Shown: positions 54,014 through 64,000, counted from the stretch's first letter. The stretch: DNA of 64,000 bases from Plasmodium coatneyi (GCF_001680005.1 NC_033565.1:663501-727500); one strand, 5' to 3'. Notes: generated by a model not told the origin, from the sequence alone. A program made the numbers and translations.

Positions 54014-55043
54014 CCCCGCGCGGCGCTTGCCCTGTGAACGTGTACACATGTGTACAACTATGTATACCTGTGTGTGTACTTATTGTGTTACTACACTTAC
54101 ACGGCCCGTGCAGGGAGATGGCCACTCCGCGCATAAGTTACTGCTCGCTCATCGGTCGCAGTTTTTTTTTTTTCTTTTTCCGTCGAAACTTAGCTTTGTT
54201 AATTTTTGCCATTTGCCCTTTATTTTTACTCTATTGAATTTTTTTTTCCCCCAATAGAGCATATAACCTTGGTGACCTTTTTTTAAATGCAAAATTGGTG
54301 AAGCTACACTTTTTGAATGTATTATTGTGTGCGATTGTTGGCGTGTAATAATACATGTGAATAATTCCCTGAAACAGAGAAAAAAAAAAATTATACACTT
54401 GCTGCTAATGTGCTAACGTTTTAATTTTCCATTCGAAAAGCTGTCGAATGCGATTTTTTTTTTTTTTTTTTTTTTTTTTGTTCATATTTCTCTCCCCAAA
54501 TGAATGCACACCTGTTTACATCGTAAAAGGGGTAATCCGAACCATGACATGCTAATTAACATTAACCTCAAATTATAATTCCACCTTTATATTCTCCTTT
54601 TTATGTGATGACTGACTGCACGTTTTCTTTCCAGCTTACCAGTGCGTACGTGCAAACATGTACAACGCTGCATGTGCACTTAAGGTAACATCCCGATTTT
54701 GCCGTATCCCATTTTGATACCGTTTTTTCCGCCCAGATGTGACGGGAAGGACATATTTCAGAGGGTAATGTTTCCTCAGAGCCGAAGTGGCGCAATCCTC
54801 AACAGCCACATGCGAAAGTACGCTTGTACCTTTTATATATATATGTATGAACTCGCCACACCATATTGTAGATGCGAGTATAAATAGAAAAGTATGTGAA
54901 AGTCGTCCCACATGTTCGTATCTTATAATGTAGTACATACTCTTTAATTTCTTCTAAACAAGAAGGCTACTTTGCAGAGATTCTACATCCGTGCGTGACG
55001 CCTTTCGAAGCTACCTTCTCTTTAAAGCCACAAGTATAGCAAA
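54014..55043. other. Intergenic between two + strand genes
   Basis: 3' flank of CDC73 and 5' flank of the Nudix gene. Poly(T) lies at 54454-54479. No gene is supported. Confidence 0.5.
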
Positions 55044-56173
55044 ATGAGGTAATGAAAAAAAAGGACAGAAGCGCGCTTATATTTTTTGCAAAAATCCGTA
55101 TGCAGTTGTTCCCTCCTTTGAAAGGGTCTTCTACTACTGTAGATGTAAAATATTGTTAAAAGAACCCAACAAAAGGGGGCAAACGGATAAAGCACCTTAT
55201 AGAGCGCAAATTAATTGTAAAGCCTTTAAATGAAAGAGTATTTTTTTTTTTCTTCTTCTTCCTAATGCCCCCCTACCCATACACACACACACAGGAACAA
55301 CATTATAAAAGCCTATGGCATTCTGCTATGTAGAGTCCTGTACAGTGGAACAAGAAAACTTTTAGATGATAATTCAAAAATTCAGTTTTTATTTTTAAAG
55401 GCATCGTACGGTAAAAAACATTGGACTCCTCCAAAAGGTATCCTGCGCAGGGTTTTCTCGACAGTATGGAGGGTTACACGGCTTTACTTCTTTACGATTC
55501 CTGCTGCCACACTTTCGGGAAATACTTATACCCGACATGGTTCGCTCAATGACCATCCTACATCTCACATTTTTCCTTCCAAATACGCAGGTCTGCACGA
55601 AAATAACGAAGATGGGTTAGACACTGCCCTCAGAGAAACGCTGGAGGAAACGGGACTGGATAAGGACAAGTACAAGTTACTAAATTATCAAAAGGTATGC
55701 TTACATACGTTGGTTAGGGAACGATATGACAACGTTGTTACACGCATGGTGCACTTGTTCCAATTGGTCTATTTTTGCTTCTCCTTTTTAGACTCTAAAA
55801 TATATGGTCGATGATAGTTTAAAGGAGACCACCTATTATCTGGCGCTTCTGCTGAACAACGAGGAATGCATCACTTTATCAGATGAACACACGGATTATA
55901 AGTAAGGCGCTTAGAAATCGAGGGGATTGTAGCAGGGGCAGGGCGTTTAATTGGACCAGCTGCCTAGCGGGTCGATTGAACGGCCATTCGATAGCAATGA
56001 TGTTACTATTCCATTGCGATGTTGTTACGATTGCATTGCGTTTTTTTTTTCCTCCCAACAGGTGGATCCACAGTGACGAGTCTGTCACGTATTCCCTCCC
56101 CGAGTCTCTAACCGATTTGCTCATAAACGCCGAGGATTTTTTGAAGAACAACGGAGAGATGATCATGTCGTAA
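55044..56173 (+). CDS. Nudix hydrolase, bis(5'-nucleosyl)-tetraphosphatase (Ap4A) type
   Basis: Five exons: 55044-55048, 55295-55437, 55591-55694, 55792-55901 and 56062-56173; all GT-AG and in phase, total 157 residues. Exon 1 is five bases (ATGAG). The Nudix box GX5EX7REUXEEXGU is complete: GLHENNEDGLDTALRETLEE followed by TGL, immediately after the second splice junction. HWTPPKG just before it is typical of the asymmetric Ap4A hydrolase subfamily (NUDT2-like), as are the size and the closing WIHSDESVTY. The enzyme would cleave Ap4A to AMP and ATP, removing a toxic by-product of tRNA charging. No targeting signal is seen, so it is probably cytosolic. Confidence 0.9.
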
Positions 56174-57224
56174 TTTTGCAAGTCACCCCATTTGTGATTG
56201 TGACTGCATATGTGTTGCATACACAGGTTGGGTTGGACTTTTTATGGGCACATGGGTAACACTCAAAGGTGCCCATAGCCCCGCTTGTGTTTAGCCAACG
56301 GAGCACAATTTGGACGTGACCTCGCCTGTGGACTGAAGAATTTGCATGCACACATAGCAGTGCGATGCTCTCCTACGGATGGTAAAAAAAAAAAGAGAGA
56401 TAATTCGCTAATGAGCAAAATAAATCTGCCTCAGTGGGCCACTCGATAAAATTTGCACATTCTATTTGCGCACAATGTATCTAAGGTGCATGTGTCTTCC
56501 ATTTTGACGACGCATCTGCTGCTTTAATTTTTCACACTTGTTTGAAGAATGGGAAAACTTGGGGGAGTGGGGGTTTACAATTTTTAATTTTTTTTTTTTT
56601 TTTCACGTTGCATGCATTTCCCACCGAGCGTTGAAATCTTTGAAGGCGCGTTTGGTGGATCTTTATCATTTGCCCGTTTCCATTTGTTACTCCGTCGTTT
56701 GCCACTTCGCTATTTATCGCCTCCCCGTTTGTCACTTCCCGTTTATCTCTGCCCCTTCCCTCCCCATGCGTTCCCATTTCGTGAAAGAACAACCGAGCAA
56801 ACATGTCGTAAAAACTGACCGATAGTTTCTTTAAAAAGCATATCTGTGCAATTCCGAATGGGATTCCAAATAATGGCACGTCTTGGCCATTGACCAGCAA
56901 TTAGCCACAACGAGTTGCACAAAAAGAGAGTGCACCATGTGAATCACAAAGGAGTATTGTTCCAATTTGCAGCGGAAATTTTTTTTTTTTCCATCCTACA
57001 ATGCGCCGTGCTTTACTACGTTTAGATGGGGATGGCGACCGTGCTAGGAAATGTGTGCCTGCATCGCCACTGTGGCACCCCCACCTAGTGTGAAACTTTC
57101 TCCCCCTTAAAATAACTGCACTTTTGCAGGCACTACACTAATTTATTCGCCTCAATTTGTGCAAATCTATCCACAGGAGAAGCAATTTTTTTTTTTATGC
57201 CAACATTTGGCTACCCTATCTATC
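56174..57224. other. Intergenic between two + strand genes, with a minisatellite
   Basis: Gap between the Nudix and ThiD genes. It contains poly(T) near 56588-56603 and a 15-bp minisatellite at 56671-56740 that matches the coding repeat at 45693. A - strand frame spans 56532-56900 across the repeat but is not accepted as a gene. Confidence 0.45.
56671..56740 (-). repeat. Degenerate 15-bp minisatellite (GGGAAGTGACAAACG type)
   Basis: On the - strand, successive 15-bp units read GGGAAGTGACAAACG, GGGAGGCGATAAATA, GCGAAGTGGCAAACG and ACGGAGTAACAAATG. They share length and consensus with the repeat at 45693-45752. Confidence 0.65.
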
Positions 57225-58214
57225 ATGGAAGGCGTAAGCAACATTTTAAGCATAGCGGGGAGTGACAGTTGTGGTGGGGCGGGCATACAGGCAGATATAA
57301 AAACTGCAATGGGGTTAGGATGCCACTGTTGTACTGCTTTGGTCGTATTAACAGCCCAGAACACGAAGGAGGTTAAAAGGATTGTAGAAATTGAGGAAAG
57401 CTTCATTGTGGAGCAGTTGGATAGCATTTTTACAGATGTGCCCATCGACGTGGTGAAGCTAGGAGTTTTATATTCAAAGAAAATTATTTCACTAGTTTGT
57501 GAGTACATAGTAGATGTGAACAAAAAGAGGGGAAAAAAACTGCTTGTAGTTTTCGATCCAGTGTTTGTATCAAGTTCTGGATGCCTGCTAGTGGAAAATC
57601 TGGAATACATAAAATTTGCCCTTAATTTAATATGTCCAATAAGCTGTATAATTACCCCTAATTTTTACGAGTGTAAAGTCATTCTGGAGGCACTAGATTG
57701 CCGAGTCGATTTATCCAAGGCGAACATGACTGAGCTGTGCAAATTGGTGACGGACAAATTGGACATAAATGCCTGTTTGTTTAAGAGCTGCAATGTGGGG
57801 GAAATTTCCACGGAGGAAAATGAGGTGTATGCAGTCGACCATTTGTGTATCAGGAAGGTTGGAAGTACACTTGCTGGGGAAGTAGTACAGAGGGATGCAG
57901 GTTTACTGGAACAATCCCCACCAGGGGGAGTAACCTACCTATATGATGTGTACAAACTAAGGTCTAAGAGGAAGCCAGGGCTAGACGTACACGGAACGGG
58001 GTGTACCCTATCCACAGCCATAGCGTGCTACTTGGCAAAAAAGCATAACATTTTGCAATCTTGCATAGAGTCCAAAAAGTACATTTACAACTGTATCAGA
58101 TATGCCTACCCGTTAGGGAGTAAAAGTCCGGGGTTGAATCATTTGAAGGCATCTCAGGAGTTGCCAACTTTTACGGACCTCGACGTTATACCCATTGTTC
58201 AGGATTCCCCTTAG
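57225..58214 (+). CDS. thiD: Hydroxymethylpyrimidine / phosphomethylpyrimidine kinase (ThiD)
   Basis: A single exon of 329 residues from ATG 57225 (MEGVSNILSIAGSDSCGGAG); an upstream in-frame ATG at 57159 would add 22 residues but the family starts close to the AGSD motif. The substrate-binding start AGSDSCGGAGIQADIKT, VVLTAQNT, DVVKLGVL, the DPVFVSSSG motif, ITPNFYE and the ATP/anion-hole motif HGTGCTLSTAIACYL are all present. It phosphorylates 4-amino-5-hydroxymethyl-2-methylpyrimidine and its monophosphate in thiamine biosynthesis. A ~50-residue loop around residues 190-240 is longer than in bacteria. Plasmodium species carry this pathway, so context fits. Confidence 0.93.
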   Translation: MEGVSNILSIAGSDSCGGAGIQADIKTAMGLGCHCCTALVVLTAQNTKEVKRIVEIEESFIVEQLDSIFTDVPIDVVKLGVLYSKKIISLVCEYIVDVNKKRGKKLLVVFDPVFVSSSGCLLVENLEYIKFALNLICPISCIITPNFYECKVILEALDCRVDLSKANMTELCKLVTDKLDINACLFKSCNVGEISTEENEVYAVDHLCIRKVGSTLAGEVVQRDAGLLEQSPPGGVTYLYDVYKLRSKRKPGLDVHGTGCTLSTAIACYLAKKHNILQSCIESKKYIYNCIRYAYPLGSKSPGLNHLKASQELPTFTDLDVIPIVQDSP

Positions 58215-59305
58215 AGCGGTTACGCTGGTGGGGGTAGGGGCTGAATTTTTTACGTGTAATTTATTATACCTCTTTTTTATTTCTCAACAGGGAGGGGTTT
58301 TCCATTTTTGCTCACCATGTAAATGTGTATATGTGTGTGTACCATATATCATCACAAATGTGTACGTATACCCATTTGGCATTTCTTTTTTTCTTTCTAT
58401 TTTTCACGGCATAATTTCTCCCCGTGGGATGTTTTGCCCACACTTTTGTAGTCCCTCTTGTGGGTCTTTTTTTTTCCTCTCCATTTGTGGAACAAAAATT
58501 TTATTTGAGTAACCTTTCTGTAGGGTGAGCCGAACGTTTTCCCCAAAATAAATTAGAGGGGCGTTTCACTTCCCCTTAACCTTTCATCGTGGATACGCTT
58601 CTGCTTGGTGGGAGATCGGCTTAAAAGTTTTGCACACCGTTCTGTTTGTTCCATCCATGTGTGCATATAAATCCCACTTTGTCGTGTCACACCATGCGCA
58701 CTCACCTTTGTTCTTATAAAAAAGGGAGGGACAAAACTGGCCAACGGATACTCTTAACCCCTCCTATGCTGCTCCCCACGGTTGGGGAAAAGCAGCCCCT
58801 TTAAAAAAATACACATGTGGGAAATGCAACCGGGCCAAGTCTTCAAAATGGCAATTTTGCCCAACCAACATGTTCAGCCACATCAACTTAAATACGTTTT
58901 AAGTGTGCAAAAAGGAAGAGGCACAAAAAAAAAAAAAAAAAAAAAAAAAAAATTCCTAACCCCATTTAGCCTTCCACTCCTCACCTGAAATAAAATCCGA
59001 CCAATCGCCCCAAACCAAACGCAGAAAAATAAAAGCGCAAAGGGGACATATTGATATGTTGGAAAATCGGCACGTTGCTAGGAGGAGGGAGCATTTCTGA
59101 GTAGCCCCCCCAACCGGACTTTGCAAATCCGTAAATACAGGCGGGAATTATCCGTGCAGAGGTTCTTGCCATTCGACCACCGTTAGAAAGTTTTCCCCAG
59201 CGAGGTGTTAGCAGTTTGTGCAGTTATAAGCGCAACTGGTTTGCCCAGTATAATTACCTACGCATAGGTACCCACACACTACGATTGCGTAGAGGAAGAT
59301 ACACC
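58215..59305. other. Intergenic between two + strand genes
   Basis: 3' flank of ThiD and 5' flank of the Whirly-like gene, with a 28-nt poly(A) at 58925-58952. No gene is supported. Confidence 0.5.
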
Positions 59306-60256
59306 ATGCAGGGGAGTTACCTAAAGAAGCGGCTGCACGCCAATGTGCAGGCAAAGCTGTACAGCAGCCTCACCCCTGGGGTTTTGAGTAGAACAAAAAG
59401 GGAAGTTCCCAATCCTATGCAGAGAACCCATGTAAGCAGCACAGACTTGGCAAAACTGACCCAAAAGGGCCACTACAACACATACAAAAATAGGGTTTTC
59501 AATCCAGCGATGTACAATAATGTTCCCCCAAATTATATGAACATGCAAATGAACAGTCATGAAAATAACGCGACTGGCACACCAAACGGGATGAGTTTAA
59601 ATTACGAAAATCAGCAGAACAGATATTACCCGTTGAAGTACAACTATGGTGTAAATGCCGAAGGTGTGGACAACAATCCTGCCGCCGCCGCTTCCGCCAC
59701 GGCTAACACGACTTACCAATACTTTAGCATTTTTGGCAACACAGCCATGTGCCTAATAAAGCCAATATATCCAGACTACATCGTTAATAAAAATAAAGTG
59801 ACTATCTACGGAAAGGGGGGATTTCAATTTGTCTTCATGAAAAAACACATGAACTCAAATAAGTACGACAAAAATAATAAAATGAGCATAATTCTAAAAA
59901 TCAACAGTTTGGCTCATTTGCTCTCTCTGAAAGACGCAGAACAGATAAAGACGCCCATATGTATCAAAGGCAGCAACAACAACAGCCTAATCATCGATAA
60001 ACACAAGGAGAAGAAAGACCACATAGTTATACGGTACAAATATCTGCCGTCTGCCAATCAGGATGGAAACTTGGGCGAAATGAATAACCTCGACATGGAA
60101 GTAAACCAAAGTCCTCAGATAAACAATTTGAATGATAAGGAAAAAAATAATTTTGAGGAACTGCATGTGAGCTCTCCTTTTTCTGAATTTCAGCTTTTTC
60201 AGAAGGCAGCAAATTTGTTGCTCCCGCAGTTGCTTGGCTGGGCTAGGCATCACTGA
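59306..60256 (+). CDS. Whirly-family single-stranded DNA-binding protein, probably organellar
   Basis: A single exon of 316 residues from ATG 59306; an in-frame ATG at 59216 would add 30 residues. The start MQGSYLKKRLHANVQAKLYS is basic, hydroxylated and acid-free, as in a mitochondrial presequence. From about residue 136 the sequence follows plant Whirly: TYQYFSIFGNTAMCLIKPIY (plant YSIFKGKAALSVEP), GKGGFQFVFMKK for the second strand, a 'KYDKNNKMSIILKINSLAHL' counterpart of 'YDW..KQ.FSLS..E.G.L', and the ending PFSEFQLFQKAANLLLPQLL-GW, equivalent to Whirly 'I..AEF......FN.VLPYLLGW'. Whirly proteins form tetramers that bind ssDNA and protect plastid or mitochondrial genomes. The plant KGKAALS motif that drives 24-mer assembly is altered to GNTAMCL. 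The ~100 residues between presequence and core are Asn-rich and disordered. Confidence 0.72.
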   Translation: MQGSYLKKRLHANVQAKLYSSLTPGVLSRTKREVPNPMQRTHVSSTDLAKLTQKGHYNTYKNRVFNPAMYNNVPPNYMNMQMNSHENNATGTPNGMSLNYENQQNRYYPLKYNYGVNAEGVDNNPAAAASATANTTYQYFSIFGNTAMCLIKPIYPDYIVNKNKVTIYGKGGFQFVFMKKHMNSNKYDKNNKMSIILKINSLAHLLSLKDAEQIKTPICIKGSNNNSLIIDKHKEKKDHIVIRYKYLPSANQDGNLGEMNNLDMEVNQSPQINNLNDKEKNNFEELHVSSPFSEFQLFQKAANLLLPQLLGWARHH

Positions 60257-60925
60257 GTGTGTAGGCGTGTGTGCATATACGTTGGTTATTCGGGGGAGTA
60301 GTTTCGAAAGGGAAATCGGACCCCCTGGAAACATATCACCATGCACAGTACATTCTTACAAATGGAATACACACATTAACGAAACTGGTGAAGTGTTTCG
60401 GTAGCCCACGTATTATGGAAGAGGAATATGATGACTGAAGCCACACTTTTTGGTCACTTGTCGAAAGGTGAAAAAGAAGAGACCCTTTTTTCTTCCCTTT
60501 TAACTGTCCTTCATTTTTTCTGTTGCAAAGTTTGCACGAATGCACACGTACATTCATATGTTTGCATTTCCGTGTAAACTTTTTTACATGCGTAAGTTTA
60601 CCTGTTTGTACGCTCCGTATGTCATAATGGCGGCCGACGTGAAAGGTTGCTTTTGTCAAACCATTTTAACAAGGACGCTGTTTTTAAAAGTTATTGTAAA
60701 AAAAAAAAAATGTGCAAAATGAATGACAAAAAAAATCACATAAGTGGGGCCAAACTGGGGTGTCAAAATTGCTTTGCGCTGCTAATGATGATTGACCCCT
60801 TTTTGCTACAAAAGTTTGGCCACTTTGCGGTGCGTGTTCCTTGTGGTCGTCATTTTGAGTAAGTGGGGGAGGAGCGACATCGCTCTTCGCGTATCTTCAT
60901 GCGCCCACCTACCTGCGTCGCCGCA
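60257..60925. other. Convergent intergenic region
   Basis: 3' flanks of the Whirly-like gene (+) and LSm2 (-). No coding sequence is supported. Confidence 0.5.
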
Positions 60926-61616
60926 TCACTTTCTCTCCTTTTCCTTCTCCGAAGTCATTTTGGCTTCCTTCCTGCACATATGGTGTAACTTCTCCACGTC
61001 GATTTCCTTGGATGGCAGGAAAACATACCTCACGACTGAGCCCCGCACGAAGCAGGACTTGATGGACAGCTGCGTTAGGGGAGGGGGAGCGGTGAGACAA
61101 TGAGGCGATAAAATAATAAAACCGTATTGTGGGAACCCTCCGAGAGGCGGCTCTGCATCCTTGGGACACCCACTGGCTGCCCCATTTGGCCATTCGAATA
61201 GGCAGACGAAGCGTCTCCTCAGGGGTACCCACCAAGTGAGGATACTTCTCCGGGTGATTCACAGTTACATTGGTCAATTTTATGTTCAGATATTGGTCTA
61301 CTGAGTGCAAGACCCCAGATATTTGCAAGTCATTTTTCAGTTCGACCGTCACGTGGTGATTTTTCTCTGCCAGTTGTTGAAAAAAGGTAAAAAAAAGCTG
61401 CGAATCGGGGGAGGGACAGGCGGAAATATCTACTCATATATCTACGGGTATGCAGTGCTATACATGGCGCATGAGGTGTGTAGCCCCCATTTCGCATCGC
61501 CCCCAAAGGAGGCTGATTTTTACTCTAGCGGGGGTGCTCAGCATGCACTTGTTTTGAAAACATCGCTCAGCAATTCCTGCGACATTGATTGTTATCCCAT
61601 TTTTTCACTTTACCAT
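60926..61616 (-). CDS. LSM2: U6 snRNA-associated Sm-like protein LSm2
   Basis: Three exons on the - strand: 61614-61616 (the ATG alone), 61233-61397 and 60926-61069, giving 103 residues. The product starts MLFFTFFQQLAEKNHHVTVE, closely matching the human LSm2 start MLFYSFFKSLVGKDVVVELK. It continues with the Sm1 motif LKNDLQISGVLHSVDQYLNI and the Sm2 motif SCFVRGSVVRYVFLP after the second intron. LSm2 is part of both the nuclear LSm2-8 ring (U6 snRNA stability and splicing) and the cytoplasmic LSm1-7 ring (mRNA decapping). The start codon exon is inferred: CAG|CTT needs an upstream ATG, and AAAAATG|GTAAAG at 61614 provides one in phase. Size and motifs are typical. Confidence 0.92.
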
Positions 61617-62984
61617 TTTTTACTTCCTTCACGAGTACGACAAAAAGGATCGAATGTACGTTTTTTGACAACTGCGCGGGAGGGTAGCCAATTACAGAGA
61701 TGAATTAACCTAAAGGAGTAGAACTTAGCTGTGTTGATTTTGTTACCTCCTGTCGGAGTGTATGCCTCACAAACGGTTGGCTAGCTCTTTTTAAATTTGT
61801 CGTTATCGCATGGGTGCTAATCTTGGCATGGTTCCTCTGAATAACTGGTGAATGCAAAATAGATGGGAGAACAAAATAAATTTTAAATGAAACTGTAATT
61901 GTAAGTTTTGTCAGAAATTTCATCAAAGCTGAAATTGAATTTGTGCATAGGAAACATGTCCCTCTCCTTTAGCGACCCTTTTTAGGTGGGTTAAAAAAAA
62001 AAAAAAAAAATCAGCGTCAAATTTCGCAGCCCCAAAAGGAAACACTGCCAGGTGATATGCTGCACAAGAAAATGTTGCAAGGTGATACGATGGAATGGCA
62101 TATTCTTGAATGGAACGCGAAATAGAGAGTTTAAAAAAAACGTTTGCGTGAACCGTGTGAACAGAACGAAAGGGTGAGCAAGCGGAGGGACTAAAATTTT
62201 GAGACCCACAACCGCTACCTACCAGTCGCTATCCCCATCATACACAGAGCTGCGAATGCAACACCCCAGTGGCGCTCCGCGAATTTGTTCCCACAGGTGC
62301 GCCTAAATAGTCCATCCAATTATGCCTATGCATATGGAACGGCTTATCACGCTAGCTGCTGCATCAGGCATTTAATCCGTTCTTCCATTTCTTTCCAAGT
62401 GGGCAATTTCTCCTCTGCAGAAATGTGTATATAAAAATGCTAAACGGTTAAGGAGGCGTGCCAGATTATTTCTCCCTCTTGTATGTCTACGAACAACTTC
62501 CCCCTCCTACACATGCGCTTTGATTCCGCCATTCGTGTCATTACCCATATGGAAAAAAGTGCGTTTCGTTTGGCACAGAAATAATTCTTAAAATGAGTAC
62601 GTACATGTATGCGTAGGTGTATTTATATATATGGGCACTCGTTTCGAGGGAAGTGAGGTTATCATTTGCGCAGTTTCTGACGGGGCGGTTGTTTATTCGC
62701 TCACACATACACACGCACCGTCTTGTAAGTACATCTGTGCACACCATGCTCTCTCGCTGCGCCTTCAATCTACCAGCGACAGTAAACAGTTCGGCGCGTA
62801 AATATAGTCCACCTACGCGAAGGTTGTCTTAACACTAAGCTACATCTACCATTGATCCGGTAATCCAAGTTGAGAAGACACACCAAAAATAGGGGAAAAC
62901 TAAAACAGCACAGATGAGTTCAACATACCCGTAACGTCGAGACGAATTTATCGTTTCCCCCCTTTCCACCTTGAGGACAGCAAA
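61617..62984. other. Divergent intergenic region
   Basis: Shared upstream region of LSm2 (-) and the last gene (+). Poly(A) lies at 61993-62010. No coding exon is supported. Confidence 0.5.
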
Positions 62985-64000
62985 ATGAAGGACGACAGTG
63001 AAGTCGAGAAGGGGAATGAAAAGCATGGAGAAAAATTTAGCGATGTCGACTTGAAGGTGGAGGCGTATGCAGAGGGGGACTACAGACTGCTCAGATATCT
63101 ACCAGATGGATCCTGCGTTTTCGAAGAAGTACCAAATGAAGAAAATAAAAATATGAAAAATTTACAACAGTATGCACAGTTGTTCTGTTCTGCAATGGAA
63201 AAAACGATCCAGATAAAAAGTAATGACCAGAATTTGAAAAATAATAAAGAATGGACACAAGGAGAAGAGTACAGAGTGATGGTGGAGGAAGAACTAAAAG
63301 AATTGATGGTTTTATTTGACCTGATGTTAGGAACACTGAATTATGATAAGGGCACAAGGTATTTAACCCTAAATAAGTGTAACTATGTAAGGGATATAAA
63401 AGCTAACAAGCAGGACATATGCATCGCCGTTACGACCAGGAAAGAACTCCTACAGAAGTTGCGAAAATTGTGTGAAGAAACAAGAAAGCAAATTAATTCC
63501 ATAAACGGTATTGTTGCACAGAAATATTTTTTACATTTTATCAACCAACTTATACAATACTGGAAAGTATTAAATAAGAAATATTCCGAAATAGATTATT
63601 TACAACTTGATAATAATTTCCCCTACGTTACGGAGGTCTCTGTTGAATATTTTTTTTTGCCTTCTCATTTTTGGAACTTTTCTTCCAACCCGATATTTCT
63701 CTCCTGGCCACCTTACCCCTCCTTCTCTCCCTTCAAATCGCAGTATGCGCATATCACTTTTTCGTTGGGTGGGTTAGAAAAGGAGATAAAGGGGGGAATA
63801 CATAATCAGACTACAGGTTGCACTATTGACGAAGCTCCATTTAAGCATAAACCCACCAAAAGGCAGGGCATCGCACATGAAATGTTTCCTCCTTTTGGTG
63901 AGGAGTACAATTTTAATGATCCAACAGACGGTCTACAAAATAGACACAGGAGCTACAAACCGAATGGAGGTATAGTTAATGGAGATCACACACTCATTAA
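62985..64000 (+). CDS. 5' part of an unidentified conserved protein (runs off the window)
   Basis: ATG 62985 (MKDDSEVEKGNEKHGEKF) opens a frame that stays open to the right edge. The first ~215 residues are helical and well composed: QYAQLFCSAMEKTIQIK, VEEELKELMVLFDLMLGTLN, then RKELLQKLRKLCEETRKQIN and FLHFINQLIQYWKVL. At 63636-63743 lies a pyrimidine-rich segment starting GTCTCT and ending TCGCAG that is 108 nt with no in-frame stop, so it may be an intron or exonic. After it, YAHITFSLGGLEKEIKGGIH continues in frame. No signal peptide or enzyme motif is seen. The all-helical start could suit a complex subunit, but I cannot assign a family. Confidence 0.7.
   Translation, partial: MKDDSEVEKGNEKHGEKFSDVDLKVEAYAEGDYRLLRYLPDGSCVFEEVPNEENKNMKNLQQYAQLFCSAMEKTIQIKSNDQNLKNNKEWTQGEEYRVMVEEELKELMVLFDLMLGTLNYDKGTRYLTLNKCNYVRDIKANKQDICIAVTTRKELLQKLRKLCEETRKQINSINGIVAQKYFLHFINQLIQYWKVLNKKYSEIDYLQLDNNFPYVTEVSVEYFFLPSHFWNFSSNPIFLSWPPYPSFSPFKSQYAHITFSLGGLEKEIKGGIHNQTTGCTIDEAPFKHKPTKRQGIAHEMFPPFGEEYNFNDPTDGLQNRHRSYKPNGGIVNGDHTLI

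Noticed and set aside
1..64000. Telomere-like repeats, tRNA genes, variant antigen genes, mobile elements, CRISPR
   Set aside because: I looked on both strands for telomere-like arrays, T-loop tRNA signatures, PIR/variant gene features and transposase motifs and found none.

Overview
This is a stretch of nuclear chromosome from a malaria parasite. It most resembles the Plasmodium vivax / P. knowlesi / P. cynomolgi clade, because base composition is moderate rather than the extreme AT-richness of P. falciparum. Supporting signs are the short GT-AG introns with pyrimidine-rich acceptors, abundant poly(dA:dT) tracts, Lys/Asn-rich low-complexity insertions, and an S-adenosylhomocysteine hydrolase with the Plasmodium-specific insertion. 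The species cannot be fixed from the window alone. I saw no subtelomeric genes, telomere-like arrays, tRNA or rRNA genes, transposons or CRISPR; it reads as a conserved core region.

Layout. 1-409: 3' end of a + strand gene. 920-1534: candidate tiny spliced gene (-). 3203-8894: large coiled-coil protein (-) with a broken-looking reading frame near 4.2-4.4 kb. 9615-12284: six-exon AFG1/ZapE-like ATPase (-). 13294-15744: DDX1-type DEAD-box helicase with SPRY insert (-). 17975-18572: small two-exon gene (+). 18665-20381: RluA-type pseudouridine synthase (-). 21080-22576: secreted/plastid-type protein with a LON substrate-binding-like domain (+). 23176-23410: candidate 45-residue spliced gene (-). 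24459-28661: BRAP2/ETP1-type RING + ZnF-UBP protein (+). 28971-29969: unidentified protein (-). 31444-37049: seven-exon HEAT-like protein, possibly DNAAF5/HEATR2-like (+). 38105-40003: RS/Lys-rich nuclear-type protein (+). 40811-42244: S-adenosylhomocysteine hydrolase (-). 43712-49339: 1875-residue signal-peptide protein with three related SprT-like but catalytically dead modules (+). 51248-54013: CDC73/parafibromin-like Paf1-complex subunit (+). 55044-56173: five-exon Nudix hydrolase of the Ap4A type (+). 57225-58214: ThiD-type HMP(-P) kinase (+). 59306-60256: Whirly-family ssDNA-binding protein (+). 60926-61616: LSm2 (-). 62985-64000: 5' part of an unidentified gene (+).

The genes are monocistronic and functionally mixed, as is normal for Plasmodium. 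Loose themes are RNA handling and transcription (DDX1, LSm2, pseudouridine synthase, CDC73, RS-like protein), organelle candidates (AFG1, Whirly, LON-domain protein, pseudouridine synthase) and small-molecule metabolism (SAHH, ThiD, Nudix). Many genes needed splice reconstruction by eye. Several first exons are very small (3, 5 and 9 nt). All family assignments rest on motif recognition, not on database searches.
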